A stretch of DNA of 59,967 bases from contig JAGXTL010000084.1 in the NCBI GenBank assembly GCA_018333635.1, positions 1 to 59,967 of the forward strand, written 5' to 3'. Positions within the stretch are counted from its first letter, which is position 1, and every line of letters begins with the position of its first letter. Made by a program: the position numbers and the translations under genes. This document shows positions 51,268 through 59,856 of the stretch, one piece after another. The stretch is from Dethiobacter sp. (GTDB lineage: Bacteria; Bacillota; Dethiobacteria; Dethiobacterales; Dethiobacteraceae). The notes under the pieces were generated by a model that saw nothing but the letters and a program-made list of their open reading frames with translations, made no database searches and was not told the DNA's origin.

Positions 51268-52869
51268 GTGCATAAACTCACAGCCATGCAGCTGGACGCG
51301 CTGGCGGAAAGCGGCAATATCTCTATGGGGTCTGCCGCTACGGCGCTTTCTCATCTTTTGGGCCATAAAGTGGAAATAACAACGCCCCGTTTAACATACA
51401 CCACGCTCGAAAAAGTCCGGGCGTCTTATCCGTTGCCTTGTATCCTGATACGTGTCCGTTATCATAAGGGGCTGGAAGGCAGCAATCTGTTTATCCTTTC
51501 AGACCGCGATGCTGGGATGGTTGCCAACATGATGATGGGTGATCCGGATTTGCCTTTGCCGGACGAGCTGGATGATTTGTATCTCAGCGCTGTGAGCGAG
51601 GCAATGAATCAGATGATGGGCTCTTCCGCCACGGCAATGTCGGAGATGTTCAGCCGGGTGGTCGATATTACGCCACCGGAAATCGAATATGTAAATCTTG
51701 CCGCCGACACCCCGATTGGAGAATTAGCCGATAATGTCGAGGTCATTCAGATAGCTTTTGACTTGAAGGTGGGAGACTATATTTCGAGCCAGATGCTGCA
51801 AATATTGACGCTTGATTTTGCCAAGCAGCTGGTGGATGAACTTTTGTGTGTTGTCAGCGGGGAAAGCTTGCCGGAGGAACCGGCTCTTTCCGCCGATGAA
51901 GCTGATACATTGGCTGAGATCGGCAATATTTTCATGGGTTCGGCTGCAACGGCACTTTCACAGCTATTGACTAAGCAGGTCAATATCACTACCCCCCGGG
52001 TCTCTATAAGTACGCTGCGTCAAATACGGGACCAGTTTCCGGAGCCTTGTGTAGTAGTAACGGTGGAGTATTTGCAGGGGTTGACGGGAGACAATTTGTT
52101 GATAATCAGTCAGCGGGATGCGACTGTCATTGCCGCGCTGATGATGGGGGAGGAAGCAGACAGCCCGGCCGACCTGGATGAAATAAGAATTAGCGCCGTG
52201 AGTGAAGCCATGAATCAGATGGCTGGTGCGGCTTGTACTTCTTTAGCCGAAATCTTCTATCGGAATATTGAGATTTCGCCGCCGCAGACGGAATACCGTA
52301 CGCTGGGCGAGGACGGCGCTGCGGAAAAAAAATTAGACGAATTGCTGGTAAAACTTTCATTCCGTCTGCGCGTAAACGGCCTGATTGATAGTGAAATTGT
52401 GCAACTGATCCCTTTTATTTTTGCCCGGGAGATGGTGAGGGTCTTGCTGGAGGCAATGGGTGGCACGCCTCAGCAGTCGCCTCAGTTTGCTTTTGAACCG
52501 TTCCCGGAACCGGCGCCGGCGCCAGAACCGATACTTGCTCCGCTGGATTTTGAACCGGTTCTGGCTGCAAATGTGCCGCACTGGCGGCAGGAAGTTGTCG
52601 GAGCGTCTTATCAGGAAGGGACGGTGCAGTTAGATCTGATCCGGGATATTCCTGTACAGGTTACCGGCTTACTGGGACGCCGAACTGTGAAATTAAAAGA
52701 GTTAATGGCTGTTAGCGCCGGGACTGTGCTGGAGCTTGAGAGTACTGCGGAGGTTCCCGTGGACATTCTGGCGAACGGAAAGCTGGTTGCCAGAGGCGAG
52801 GTTGTGGTTTATAATAATCGCTTTGGCATTAAGATCACCGATATAATTGAGCCATGGCAGCGCAATTAA
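51268..52869 (+). CDS. fliY: FliY-type switch phosphatase with two tandem CheC domains
   Basis: 533 residues, longer than Bacillus FliY (about 380). Two CheC domains (about 1-200 and 208-390), then a Pro/Glu linker (410-435) and a C-terminal SpoA/FliN domain (450-533). Each CheC domain has two D/S-xxx-E-xx-N-x22-P phosphatase signatures: DALAESGN, SAVSEAMN, DTLAEIGN and SAVSEAMN. No N-terminal CheY-P docking peptide is present, unlike Bacillus FliY. It should dephosphorylate CheY-P at the switch. GTG start after AAGAAAGGCGG. Confidence 0.9.
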   Translation: MHKLTAMQLDALAESGNISMGSAATALSHLLGHKVEITTPRLTYTTLEKVRASYPLPCILIRVRYHKGLEGSNLFILSDRDAGMVANMMMGDPDLPLPDELDDLYLSAVSEAMNQMMGSSATAMSEMFSRVVDITPPEIEYVNLAADTPIGELADNVEVIQIAFDLKVGDYISSQMLQILTLDFAKQLVDELLCVVSGESLPEEPALSADEADTLAEIGNIFMGSAATALSQLLTKQVNITTPRVSISTLRQIRDQFPEPCVVVTVEYLQGLTGDNLLIISQRDATVIAALMMGEEADSPADLDEIRISAVSEAMNQMAGAACTSLAEIFYRNIEISPPQTEYRTLGEDGAAEKKLDELLVKLSFRLRVNGLIDSEIVQLIPFIFAREMVRVLLEAMGGTPQQSPQFAFEPFPEPAPAPEPILAPLDFEPVLAANVPHWRQEVVGASYQEGTVQLDLIRDIPVQVTGLLGRRTVKLKELMAVSAGTVLELESTAEVPVDILANGKLVARGEVVVYNNRFGIKITDIIEPWQRN

Positions 52870-52890
52870 ACAAAAAGGAGGGTGTCGGCA

Positions 52891-53412
52891 TTGAATAACC
52901 TGATCGTAAAAACGGAGGAACAGCCCCAGGATGAACTGCAATTAGTAGCTTTTTTTCTGCAGGGTGAGGAGTTTGCCGTGGATATCCAAAGAGTACGGGA
53001 AGTATTGAAGTTGCCTCCGATTACGCCGCTGCCGCAATCGCTGGATTTTATTGAGGGTGTCATTAATTTGCGGGGTGAGGTTATCCCTGTAGTCGATTTG
53101 CGTAAGCGCTTCCGCCTGGCGGATGCGTCGAAAAGTGATAAAGCACGGATCATTATTGTGGAGATTGAAGAAGGCTTGGTGGGCCTGATTGTAGATTCAG
53201 TTACTGAGGTGCTCCATCTTATCCCCTCTGCAATCGAGCCGCCGCCGCGCCGGCTTGCCGGCACGAGGTCTGAGTTTATTTCCGGTGTGGGCAAACTGGG
53301 AGATCGCCTGATTATTATTTTGCACTTAGAAAAAATCCTTTCTACCGAGGAACAGCTGGAGCTGGAACACTTGCAACTGGCCCAACCTGAGAGAATGGCC
53401 CTAAACAGATAG
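52891..53412 (+). CDS. cheW: Chemotaxis coupling protein CheW
   Basis: 173 residues. VAFFLQGEEFAVDIQRVREVL and GVINLRGEVIPVVDLRKRF are the CheW core; it couples receptors to CheA. TTG 52891 is about eight bases after AAAAGGAGGG; GTG 52882 lies inside that site. It runs into cheA after 14 bases. Confidence 0.93.
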   Translation: MNNLIVKTEEQPQDELQLVAFFLQGEEFAVDIQRVREVLKLPPITPLPQSLDFIEGVINLRGEVIPVVDLRKRFRLADASKSDKARIIIVEIEEGLVGLIVDSVTEVLHLIPSAIEPPPRRLAGTRSEFISGVGKLGDRLIIILHLEKILSTEEQLELEHLQLAQPERMALNR

Positions 53413-53426
53413 ACTGAGGTGAAAAG

Positions 53427-55424
53427 ATGGACACCAGCGAATACAGAGACCTCTTCCTGGCGGAAGCCAGGGAATACTTGCAGGGCTTAAACATTGCTCT
53501 CTTGCAATTGGAGAGTGACCCTGCGAACAGGGAAGTTTTGCAGGAAATGTTTCGCGCAGCCCACAGCCTTAAAGGCATGTCTGCTACAATGGGTTACCAA
53601 CAGCTCGCCAATTTGACGCATCAGATGGAGAATGTGTTGGATTTCTTGCGGCAGGGGACATTGCGAGCCAATAGGGAAGTGGCAAATGTACTGTTTGAGT
53701 CGCTCGATTTGCTCGAGCTTTTACTTGGGCGCCTTGATGAACCGGCGGCTTGTCTGGAGCAGCTGGATAGAGTGGTGGGTAAGCTCCGTGCTGCTTGCGA
53801 TGGTAGTATGGAGGAGGCAGGGTCGCTCGGAAATGCGGCTGACGGAGATGCTCTGTTGCTGGACGAATTTGAAAAAGAAATGCTTAGGGCGGGCTGCGCC
53901 GGCGGCGAGCGCGCCAGGCATTTACAAGTGATTTTGGATGCGTCCTGCCTGCTTAAATCTGTACGCGCCTATATGGTCTTTAAATTGTTGGAAAATTTCG
54001 GGCATATTGTAAAAGCTGTGCCGGGTGCACAGGAATTGGAAGAGGAACAGTTTGAAGACCGCTTTCAACTGGTTATCCTCACGCAGGCTGCCGATGAAAC
54101 CATCCGGTCGGAGCTGTTGCAGATAGCGGAAGTGGCCGATGTATTCGTGCGCGATGTGCCGGAAATGGGTGTGCCTTCAGCCGGTTTGGAACCGGCGGTA
54201 GTGCGGCAGGTTGAAGTGGTATCAGAGACGGCTGTCAGCCAGGAGGAAGCAGACGGGGAGCGCAGAAATATCCGCCGCGCGGCAGAAAAAACTATTCGCG
54301 TGGAAACAGACAAGTTGGACAAGCTGATCAACCTGGTAGGGGAATTGGTGGTAAACCGTACGCGGGTGGTGGAGCTTGGCAGGACTGATGTGGCGGCCGA
54401 ATTAGTCAGTGCGGTGGAACAGTTGGACAGAATTACTACCGATTTACAGAGTGCGGTAATGAAGCTGCGCATGGTGCCGATTAAACAGGTGTTTGACCGT
54501 TTTCCGCGGATGGTTCGGGATTTAAGCCAGGAAAAAGGGAAAAAAGTTAACTTGGAGATTCGCGGCGAGGAAACGGAGCTGGATCGCTCTATTGTTAATC
54601 AGATTGGCGACCCTTTGGTTCATTTGTTGCGCAACTCTGTCGACCACGGGATTGAACCGCCCGGGGTGCGGGTGCAAAACGGCAAGCCGGAGGAAGGAAC
54701 TATCATTTTGGAAGCGCGGCACGAAGGCTCTTATGTGCTAATCCGTGTCAGCGACGACGGGCGCGGGATTGCCACTGAAGAAATGCTGCAAAAGGCAGTA
54801 CAGAAGGGCTTGCTTAGCAGTGCGGAAGCACAAAGGATTAGTGATGAAGAAGTGCTGCGGCTGATCTTTAGGAACGGTTTTTCTACTGCGGAGCAAGTAA
54901 CCGATATTTCAGGTCGGGGCGTGGGGATGGATGCCGTAAAAACGGTGATCGAAAGTATGAACGGCAGCGTTGAAATTAAGACCAGCCCGGGAGAAGGAAC
55001 TCGTTTTTACGTGCGGCTGCCCCTTACCTTAGCGATTATAAAAGCTTTGCTTGTGGAAGTTGCAGGTGAGATTTATGCCATACCTATCGAGGCAATCCGC
55101 GAGAATTTGTATGTGGCTCCCCAAGATATTAAGACTATCCAGGGAGAAAAAGTTATTAATGTGCGCAGTGAAGTGCTGCCGCTGATCTATCTGGGTGAAA
55201 TGCTCGGCATGAAATCCGGCAGCAGTGAGGAAATTCTTTCGGTGGTAGTCGTAGAAGCCGCGGAACGCAAAACCGGTCTGGTAGTAGATGTCTTGCTGGG
55301 TCAACAGGAAATTGTCATTAAGTCGCTGAGCAGGGCAGTGGAAGGAATCCGTGGAGTAGCAGGAGCTACGGTGCTTGGCAACGGGCGTGTGGCGCTGATT
55401 TTGGACGTATCAAGCCTTATCTGA
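53427..55424 (+). CDS. cheA: Chemotaxis histidine kinase CheA
   Basis: 665 residues in normal domain order: P1 Hpt with phospho-accepting His46 (RAAHSLKGM), P2 CheY-binding (about 160-250), P3 dimerisation (LDKLINLVGELVVNR), P4 kinase with HLLRNSVDHGIE, DDGRGI and GRGVGMDAV, and P5 CheW-like. It phosphorylates CheY and CheB. Confidence 0.97.
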   Translation: MDTSEYRDLFLAEAREYLQGLNIALLQLESDPANREVLQEMFRAAHSLKGMSATMGYQQLANLTHQMENVLDFLRQGTLRANREVANVLFESLDLLELLLGRLDEPAACLEQLDRVVGKLRAACDGSMEEAGSLGNAADGDALLLDEFEKEMLRAGCAGGERARHLQVILDASCLLKSVRAYMVFKLLENFGHIVKAVPGAQELEEEQFEDRFQLVILTQAADETIRSELLQIAEVADVFVRDVPEMGVPSAGLEPAVVRQVEVVSETAVSQEEADGERRNIRRAAEKTIRVETDKLDKLINLVGELVVNRTRVVELGRTDVAAELVSAVEQLDRITTDLQSAVMKLRMVPIKQVFDRFPRMVRDLSQEKGKKVNLEIRGEETELDRSIVNQIGDPLVHLLRNSVDHGIEPPGVRVQNGKPEEGTIILEARHEGSYVLIRVSDDGRGIATEEMLQKAVQKGLLSSAEAQRISDEEVLRLIFRNGFSTAEQVTDISGRGVGMDAVKTVIESMNGSVEIKTSPGEGTRFYVRLPLTLAIIKALLVEVAGEIYAIPIEAIRENLYVAPQDIKTIQGEKVINVRSEVLPLIYLGEMLGMKSGSSEEILSVVVVEAAERKTGLVVDVLLGQQEIVIKSLSRAVEGIRGVAGATVLGNGRVALILDVSSLI

Positions 55425-55436
55425 AGTGTTAAGCCG

Positions 55437-55604
55437 ACAAGCCTGCCCTGAAAATAGCCAACAAATCCCCTCTCCCTTTGGGAGAGGGTTAGGGTGAGGG
55501 CAGAGTGAAGGAGTATTTTCACAAGCCTGCCCTGAAAATAGCCAACAAATCCCCTCTCCCTCTGGGAGAGGGTTAGGGTGAGGGCAGAGTGAAGGAGTAT
55601 TTTT
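55437..55604. repeat. 84-bp tandem duplication with family A cores, cheA-cheY
   Basis: Two 84-bp units (55437-55520 and 55521-55604) differ at about two bases. Each starts ACAAGCCTGCCC, holds a family A core (CCCCTCTCCC to GGGTGAGGGC) and ends GAAGGAGTATTTT. The rest of the gap up to 55701 holds TTCCGC/GCGGAA arms near 55610-55635 but no clear promoter or gene. Confidence 0.9.
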
Positions 55605-55701
55605 ATTCTTCCGCTGGGGCCGCAGGCGGAATAAAACACGGCTTTGTCTGTAGGCAGCGGTCAGGTTATTATCAGGATAATAGAGCGAAGGAGGGAACTC
55701 A

Positions 55702-56064
55702 GTGGGTAGACAGGTATTGATTACAGATGATACGGCGTTTATGCGGATGACATTGAAAAACATCTTGGAGAAAAACGGTTATCAGGTTGTGGGTGAGGCT
55801 GAGGACGGTCAGGTTGCGGTCGATAAATATCTGGAGCTTCGTCCGGATTTGGTAACAATGGATATTACCATGCCCCGCATGGACGGCATCACCGCCATAA
55901 AGAAAATCATCGAGGCAGATCCAGAGGCTAAAATTGTGGTTTGCAGCGCAATGGGGCAAAAGGCGCTGGTGATCGAAGCGCTAAGCGCAGGGGCAAAGGA
56001 TTTTATTGTTAAACCTTTTCAGGCAGAACGGATTATCAATGCAGTTCAGAAAGTTATCGGTTAA
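55702..56064 (+). CDS. cheY: Chemotaxis response regulator CheY
   Basis: 120 residues, single receiver domain. Acidic pocket (ITDD), phospho-acceptor Asp54 (TMDITMPRMDG), VCSAM and KPF are present. CheY-P binds FliM. GTG start after AAGGAGGG. Confidence 0.96.
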   Translation: MGRQVLITDDTAFMRMTLKNILEKNGYQVVGEAEDGQVAVDKYLELRPDLVTMDITMPRMDGITAIKKIIEADPEAKIVVCSAMGQKALVIEALSAGAKDFIVKPFQAERIINAVQKVIG

Positions 56065-56093
56065 AGGTGGTAAAAAGAATAGAGGTGAACAGG

Positions 56094-56711
56094 GTGCCTG
56101 AGTTGCCGATTAGTGAGGAGTTTAAGCTGGATGTCTTAAAGGAAATGGGCAATATTGGGGCTGGCAATGCTACAACCGCGTTGTCCACTCTTTTAAATTA
56201 TGAGCGGGTGAATATGCATGTTCCGGAAGTGGATCTTTGTCCTCTGGTCGATATTCCTGATTTGATGGGCGGCGCAGAAAAGTCTGTGATCGGGATCTAT
56301 ATCAGAGTGTTTAGTGAAGTATCTTTTTATGCTGTTTTTTTAATTGACTTTGAAAGCGCTCAAACTCTTGTGGCAAGCCTCACCGGACAAGATCATCCCG
56401 TTATGGAAGAAATGGGTCGCTCAGTTTTGTTGGAAGTTGCTAATATTGTGACAGCATCATATTTGAACGCCCTTTCTCATTTGACTAATTTAACATTTCT
56501 GCCGGAGCCGCCTTTGTTAGTGGTGGATATGGCTGGGGCAATTCTTGGCACGGTGTTGGCGGAAACAAGCGTGGCGGAAGACTATATCTTGGTGCTGAAG
56601 ACAGCCTTTATTACCGCAACCGGGAATATTGAAGGCAATTTTCTCATCATTCCCGACCAGAATACTTTAGACATTATTGTCAGAATGCTTGTAGACGGAG
56701 CGTGCCAATGA
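56094..56711 (+). CDS. cheC: CheY-P phosphatase CheC
   Basis: 205 residues. Two phosphatase signatures are visible: LDVLKEMGNIGAGNATTAL near the N-terminus and SVLLEVANIVTASYLNALS later. It dephosphorylates CheY-P and binds CheD. The start is uncertain: GTG 56094 has AGAGGTG seven bases before it, while an outer GTG at 56067 would add nine residues. Overlaps cheD by four bases. Confidence 0.92.
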   Translation: MPELPISEEFKLDVLKEMGNIGAGNATTALSTLLNYERVNMHVPEVDLCPLVDIPDLMGGAEKSVIGIYIRVFSEVSFYAVFLIDFESAQTLVASLTGQDHPVMEEMGRSVLLEVANIVTASYLNALSHLTNLTFLPEPPLLVVDMAGAILGTVLAETSVAEDYILVLKTAFITATGNIEGNFLIIPDQNTLDIIVRMLVDGACQ

Positions 56712-57187
56712 GTGAACAAATCCGGGTAAAAATTGCGGATTATGCCGTAAAAAAAGAAGAGGGAATGTTAATTACAGTAGGATTAGGCTCATGCGTGGGC
56801 GTGGCACTATACGACTCTTTTGCCAAGGTTGCAGGCTTGGCACATATCTTGCTTTCAGACAGCGCTCTGTTTAAAACACCTTCTAATCCTGCCAAGTTTG
56901 CAGACACGGCAATTCCCTTGCTTTTGGAGCAGATGATCAGCATCGGAGCAAAACCCACTCGGCTGAAGGCGAAAATTGCCGGCGGAAGCCAGCTTTTTTC
57001 TTTTGAGAGAAGTATGACTTCCGTTGGTGAAAAAAATATCTGTGCTGTGCGTAATGTGCTTGCTATTCTGCGTATTCCGATCACAGGGGAAGAGGTGGGC
57101 GGCAGTGTGGGTCGAACTATGAAACTGTTTGTTCAACACGGAAAAGTAATTATTTCTACCGTAGGTTCAGAAGAGAGGGAAATCTGA
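56708..57187 (+). CDS. cheD: Chemoreceptor glutamine deamidase CheD
   Basis: 159 residues. The catalytic Cys of GLGSCVGVALYD, its neighbour Thr (LITVG) and the His of AHILL fit the CheD C-H-T triad. It deamidates receptor glutamines and is held by CheC. ATG 56708 overlaps the cheC stop. Confidence 0.95.
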   Translation: MSEQIRVKIADYAVKKEEGMLITVGLGSCVGVALYDSFAKVAGLAHILLSDSALFKTPSNPAKFADTAIPLLLEQMISIGAKPTRLKAKIAGGSQLFSFERSMTSVGEKNICAVRNVLAILRIPITGEEVGGSVGRTMKLFVQHGKVIISTVGSEEREI

Positions 57188-57201
57188 GGCAGGAGAATCT
57201 C

Positions 57202-58263
57202 ATGGAGCAGATAAAGGTATTAGTGGTGGACGACTCGGCGTTGATGAGAAAAATTGTTAGTGATATCTTTTCCGCCGACGCTCGCTTTACCGTGGTAGAC
57301 ACAGCCCGAGACGGGATTGACGCACTGGAAAAAATGATTAAATTGAGCCCTGATTTGATTACTCTGGACGTGGAAATGCCTCGCCTAGACGGGTTGCAGA
57401 CATTAAAAGAAATTGTTCGCCGCCATAAAGTTCCCGTGATTATGCTCTCAAGCCTGACCAAAAGAGGAAGCCATGTTACCTTGGAAGCGCTCTCCATTGG
57501 GGCAGTTGATTTTATTGCCAAGCCAGACAAGCTTTCCACTGAGGGCAGGGCTGAACTGCAAAGGGAGCTTTTACTAAAAGCCGCTGTGGCCGCCAGTTTG
57601 CGTGTGCAGGTTGCACCATTGCTGCTAGAGCGGCCTGCCATGGCAGTAAAGCCGGCATCAGGCAGGCAGCCGGGGACGAAAGCAGTCGCCATCGGCGCAT
57701 CTACGGGCGGCCCGCGCGCTTTGGAAGCCATTCTTCTCTCATTGCCCGGCAATTTGCCGGCTGCCGTCTTTGTGACGCAGCACATGCCGCCTAAGTTTAC
57801 TCATGCTTTAGCGGAGAGGTTGAACAAGTCATCTGCCATCCGCATCAAAGAAGCTGAGCATGGTGAGCCGGTGCAGACGGGAGTCGTTTATCTCGCGCCA
57901 GGCAATTATCATCTGGAGATAGACGCAGATAAAAAAATTCGTTTGACCCAGGATCCGCCGGTTGAGCATGTCCGGCCATCAGTAACGGTGATGATGTTAT
58001 CTGTAGCCTCTGTTTACGGTAAGGAAAGCGTGGGCGTTATTTTAACGGGAATGGGTAAAGACGGCGCGGTGGGGATGGCGGAGATTAAAAAACGCGGTGG
58101 ACATACTCTGGCTCAGGATGAAGCCTCGGCAGTGATTTTTAGCATGCCTAGGGCAGCAATCCAAGCAGGGACGGTGGAGCGGGTTCTGTCACTGGAGGAG
58201 ATAGCCGGAGCTATAACGGCTTTGTGCGGGGGGAAGGCAGATGGTCAAGGCCATGGATTATGA
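57202..58263 (+). CDS. cheB: Chemotaxis methylesterase/deamidase CheB
   Basis: 353 residues: a receiver domain with Asp56 (TLDVEMPRLDG) and a methylesterase domain with Ser in GASTGGP, His in TQHMPP and Asp in GMGKDGAVGM. Removes receptor methyl groups. Overlaps cheR by 23 bases. Confidence 0.96.
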   Translation: MEQIKVLVVDDSALMRKIVSDIFSADARFTVVDTARDGIDALEKMIKLSPDLITLDVEMPRLDGLQTLKEIVRRHKVPVIMLSSLTKRGSHVTLEALSIGAVDFIAKPDKLSTEGRAELQRELLLKAAVAASLRVQVAPLLLERPAMAVKPASGRQPGTKAVAIGASTGGPRALEAILLSLPGNLPAAVFVTQHMPPKFTHALAERLNKSSAIRIKEAEHGEPVQTGVVYLAPGNYHLEIDADKKIRLTQDPPVEHVRPSVTVMMLSVASVYGKESVGVILTGMGKDGAVGMAEIKKRGGHTLAQDEASAVIFSMPRAAIQAGTVERVLSLEEIAGAITALCGGKADGQGHGL

Positions 58264-59023
58264 GCAATTTAAAGAAAAGGTGAAAGTTCGGATTGGCCTC
58301 GATTTGAGCAGCTACAAAGAGCAGCAGATGAAACGCCGGATTCACCAATTGATGCAGCGCCATCACGCAGAAGATTATCCTGCTTTTCTCGCCCTCCTTG
58401 ATTGTGACCGTTCAATTCTCGCGCACTTTACAGACTACCTGACAATCAACACGTCGCAATTTTTTCGGGACTTAGCTGTATATAAGGCACTGGAAACACA
58501 GGTATTGCCGGAATTGCTGCGTAAAGGAGATTTGCTGAAGATTTGGAGTGCCGGCTGTTCTATTGGTGCTGAACCTTATTCTTTAGCTATGCTGCTGAAA
58601 GAGTTAGATCCATCCGGCAGGTGGAGGATCTTGGCGACAGATTTTGATGCCAATATCCTGGCTAAAGCGCAAGAGGGAAAGTATGCCGATAATATTTTAG
58701 CTACCTTGCCTGCGCGTTTTCGCCAACGCTACTTTAGTGAGCAGGATGGCAACTTTTATCTGGATAGTCAGCTTAAATCACTGGTTCAATTTAGACGGCA
58801 AAATCTTTTAACGGATCGTTTTGAAACTGCTTGTGACCTAATTCTCTGCCGCAATGTTTTTATCTATTTTACGGTAGAAACGCAGGAAGAACTGATCCAG
58901 CGCTTTTCCCAATCGCTGAAAGCTGACGGCTGGTTTGTGATTGGCTGTGCTGAAATGATTACCAGTCCTGCCCGTTTTGGTTTGGAGAAAATACAGCCGG
59001 CTATTTATCGTAAAATGAAATAA
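58241..59023 (+). CDS. cheR: Chemotaxis methyltransferase CheR
   Basis: 260 residues. N-terminal helical domain, NTSQFFRD, the SAM-binding WSAGCSIGAEPYSLA and CDLILCRNVFIYF are present. It methylates receptor glutamates. Last gene of the che unit. ATG 58241 after GGGGGAAGG; ATG 58253 is an alternative. Confidence 0.95.
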   Translation: MVKAMDYEQFKEKVKVRIGLDLSSYKEQQMKRRIHQLMQRHHAEDYPAFLALLDCDRSILAHFTDYLTINTSQFFRDLAVYKALETQVLPELLRKGDLLKIWSAGCSIGAEPYSLAMLLKELDPSGRWRILATDFDANILAKAQEGKYADNILATLPARFRQRYFSEQDGNFYLDSQLKSLVQFRRQNLLTDRFETACDLILCRNVFIYFTVETQEELIQRFSQSLKADGWFVIGCAEMITSPARFGLEKIQPAIYRKMK

Positions 59024-59092
59024 GAACCGGCAGCCTGGTTTGATGCCGATTGGTGAATTTATGCAAACAACGCACAAAAGGAGGAGTCTTCC

Positions 59093-59506
59093 GTGAAGGT
59101 CAAACAAATTTCTGTGTTTCTGGAGAATAAATCGGGACGCCTTGCCCAGGTAACGAGAGCTCTAGGAGATAATCAGATAAACATCCGTGCTCTTTCCATT
59201 GCTGATACTACTGATTTTGGTATCTTGCGTTTAATTGTTGACAAGCCGGAGGAGGCAAACAGCATTCTGCGGGCTGAGGGTTTCATGGTGAGTGAAACGG
59301 CGGTTATTGCGGTGGAAGTCCCGGATCGTCCGGGCGGTCTTGCTGATATTTTGGCAACTTTGGGGCAGGCGGGAATCAATATTGAGTACCTTTATGCGTT
59401 TATCGGTCAAAGTTCAGACAAAGCACAAGTTATCTTTCGTGTTGATGACAGCGACAAAGCGATTAACGTTTTAAAGGATCAGGCAAAGACAATAACTTCC
59501 GAGTGA
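59093..59506 (+). CDS. Tandem ACT-domain protein
   Basis: 137 residues with two ACT domains (about 3-65 and 69-132): KQISVFLENKSGRLAQVTRALGD, then AVEVPDRPGGLADILATLGQAGINIEYLYA. Stand-alone pairs of this type often lie beside phenylacetate-CoA ligase genes and probably bind amino acids; no ligase is in the window. GTG start after AAGGAGGAG. It may belong to its own transcript after cheR. Confidence 0.88.
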   Translation: MKVKQISVFLENKSGRLAQVTRALGDNQINIRALSIADTTDFGILRLIVDKPEEANSILRAEGFMVSETAVIAVEVPDRPGGLADILATLGQAGINIEYLYAFIGQSSDKAQVIFRVDDSDKAINVLKDQAKTITSE

Positions 59507-59561
59507 AATGGGATGAGCAAATTTAACCTTAGCAGGTATTTTTGCTGTCACAACCACTCAT

Positions 59562-59706
59562 AAATCCCCTCTCCCCGCGACAATCCCCATCCCCTAAAAA
59601 TCCCCTCTCCCTCTGGGAGAGGGTTAGGGTGAGGGCAGGGCGAGGCTGACGTGGGAGTAATACTCTTAAATCCCCTCTCCCTCTGGGAGAGGGTTAGGGT
59701 GAGGGC
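59562..59706. repeat. Family A repeats after the ACT gene
   Basis: Two full cores (AAATCCCCTCTCCCTCTGGG to GGGTGAGGGC-type) at 59597-59637 and 59667-59706, plus a half copy at 59562-59578. No gene lies in 59507-59967. Confidence 0.85.
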
Positions 59707-59752
59707 GGCACTTTGAATAATCTATACGGAAATTTTGTCGAAAAAATGCAGC

Positions 59753-59781
59753 TTGCTTTTGAGTGTAATCTTTGCTATAAT
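59753..59781 (+). promoter_or_regulatory. Sigma-A type promoter
   Basis: TTGCTT (59753-59758), 17-base spacer, TATAAT (59776-59781). Transcription would start near 59788. Confidence 0.7.
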
Positions 59782-59806
59782 CCCCCGTTTGACACTTGTT
59801 GCAAGT

Positions 59807-59856
59807 AAAAGAGCTTGAGAATCCTTTATTTATAAGGATCTTCAAGCTCTTTTTTG
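59807..59856 (+). terminator. Terminator just downstream of the promoter
   Basis: AAGAGCTTGAGAATCCTT (59809-59826) faces AAGGATCTTCAAGCTCTT (59834-59851), followed by T; mismatch only at the central GA/AG. With the promoter at 59753 it would give a transcript of about 65-70 bases. Confidence 0.85.
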
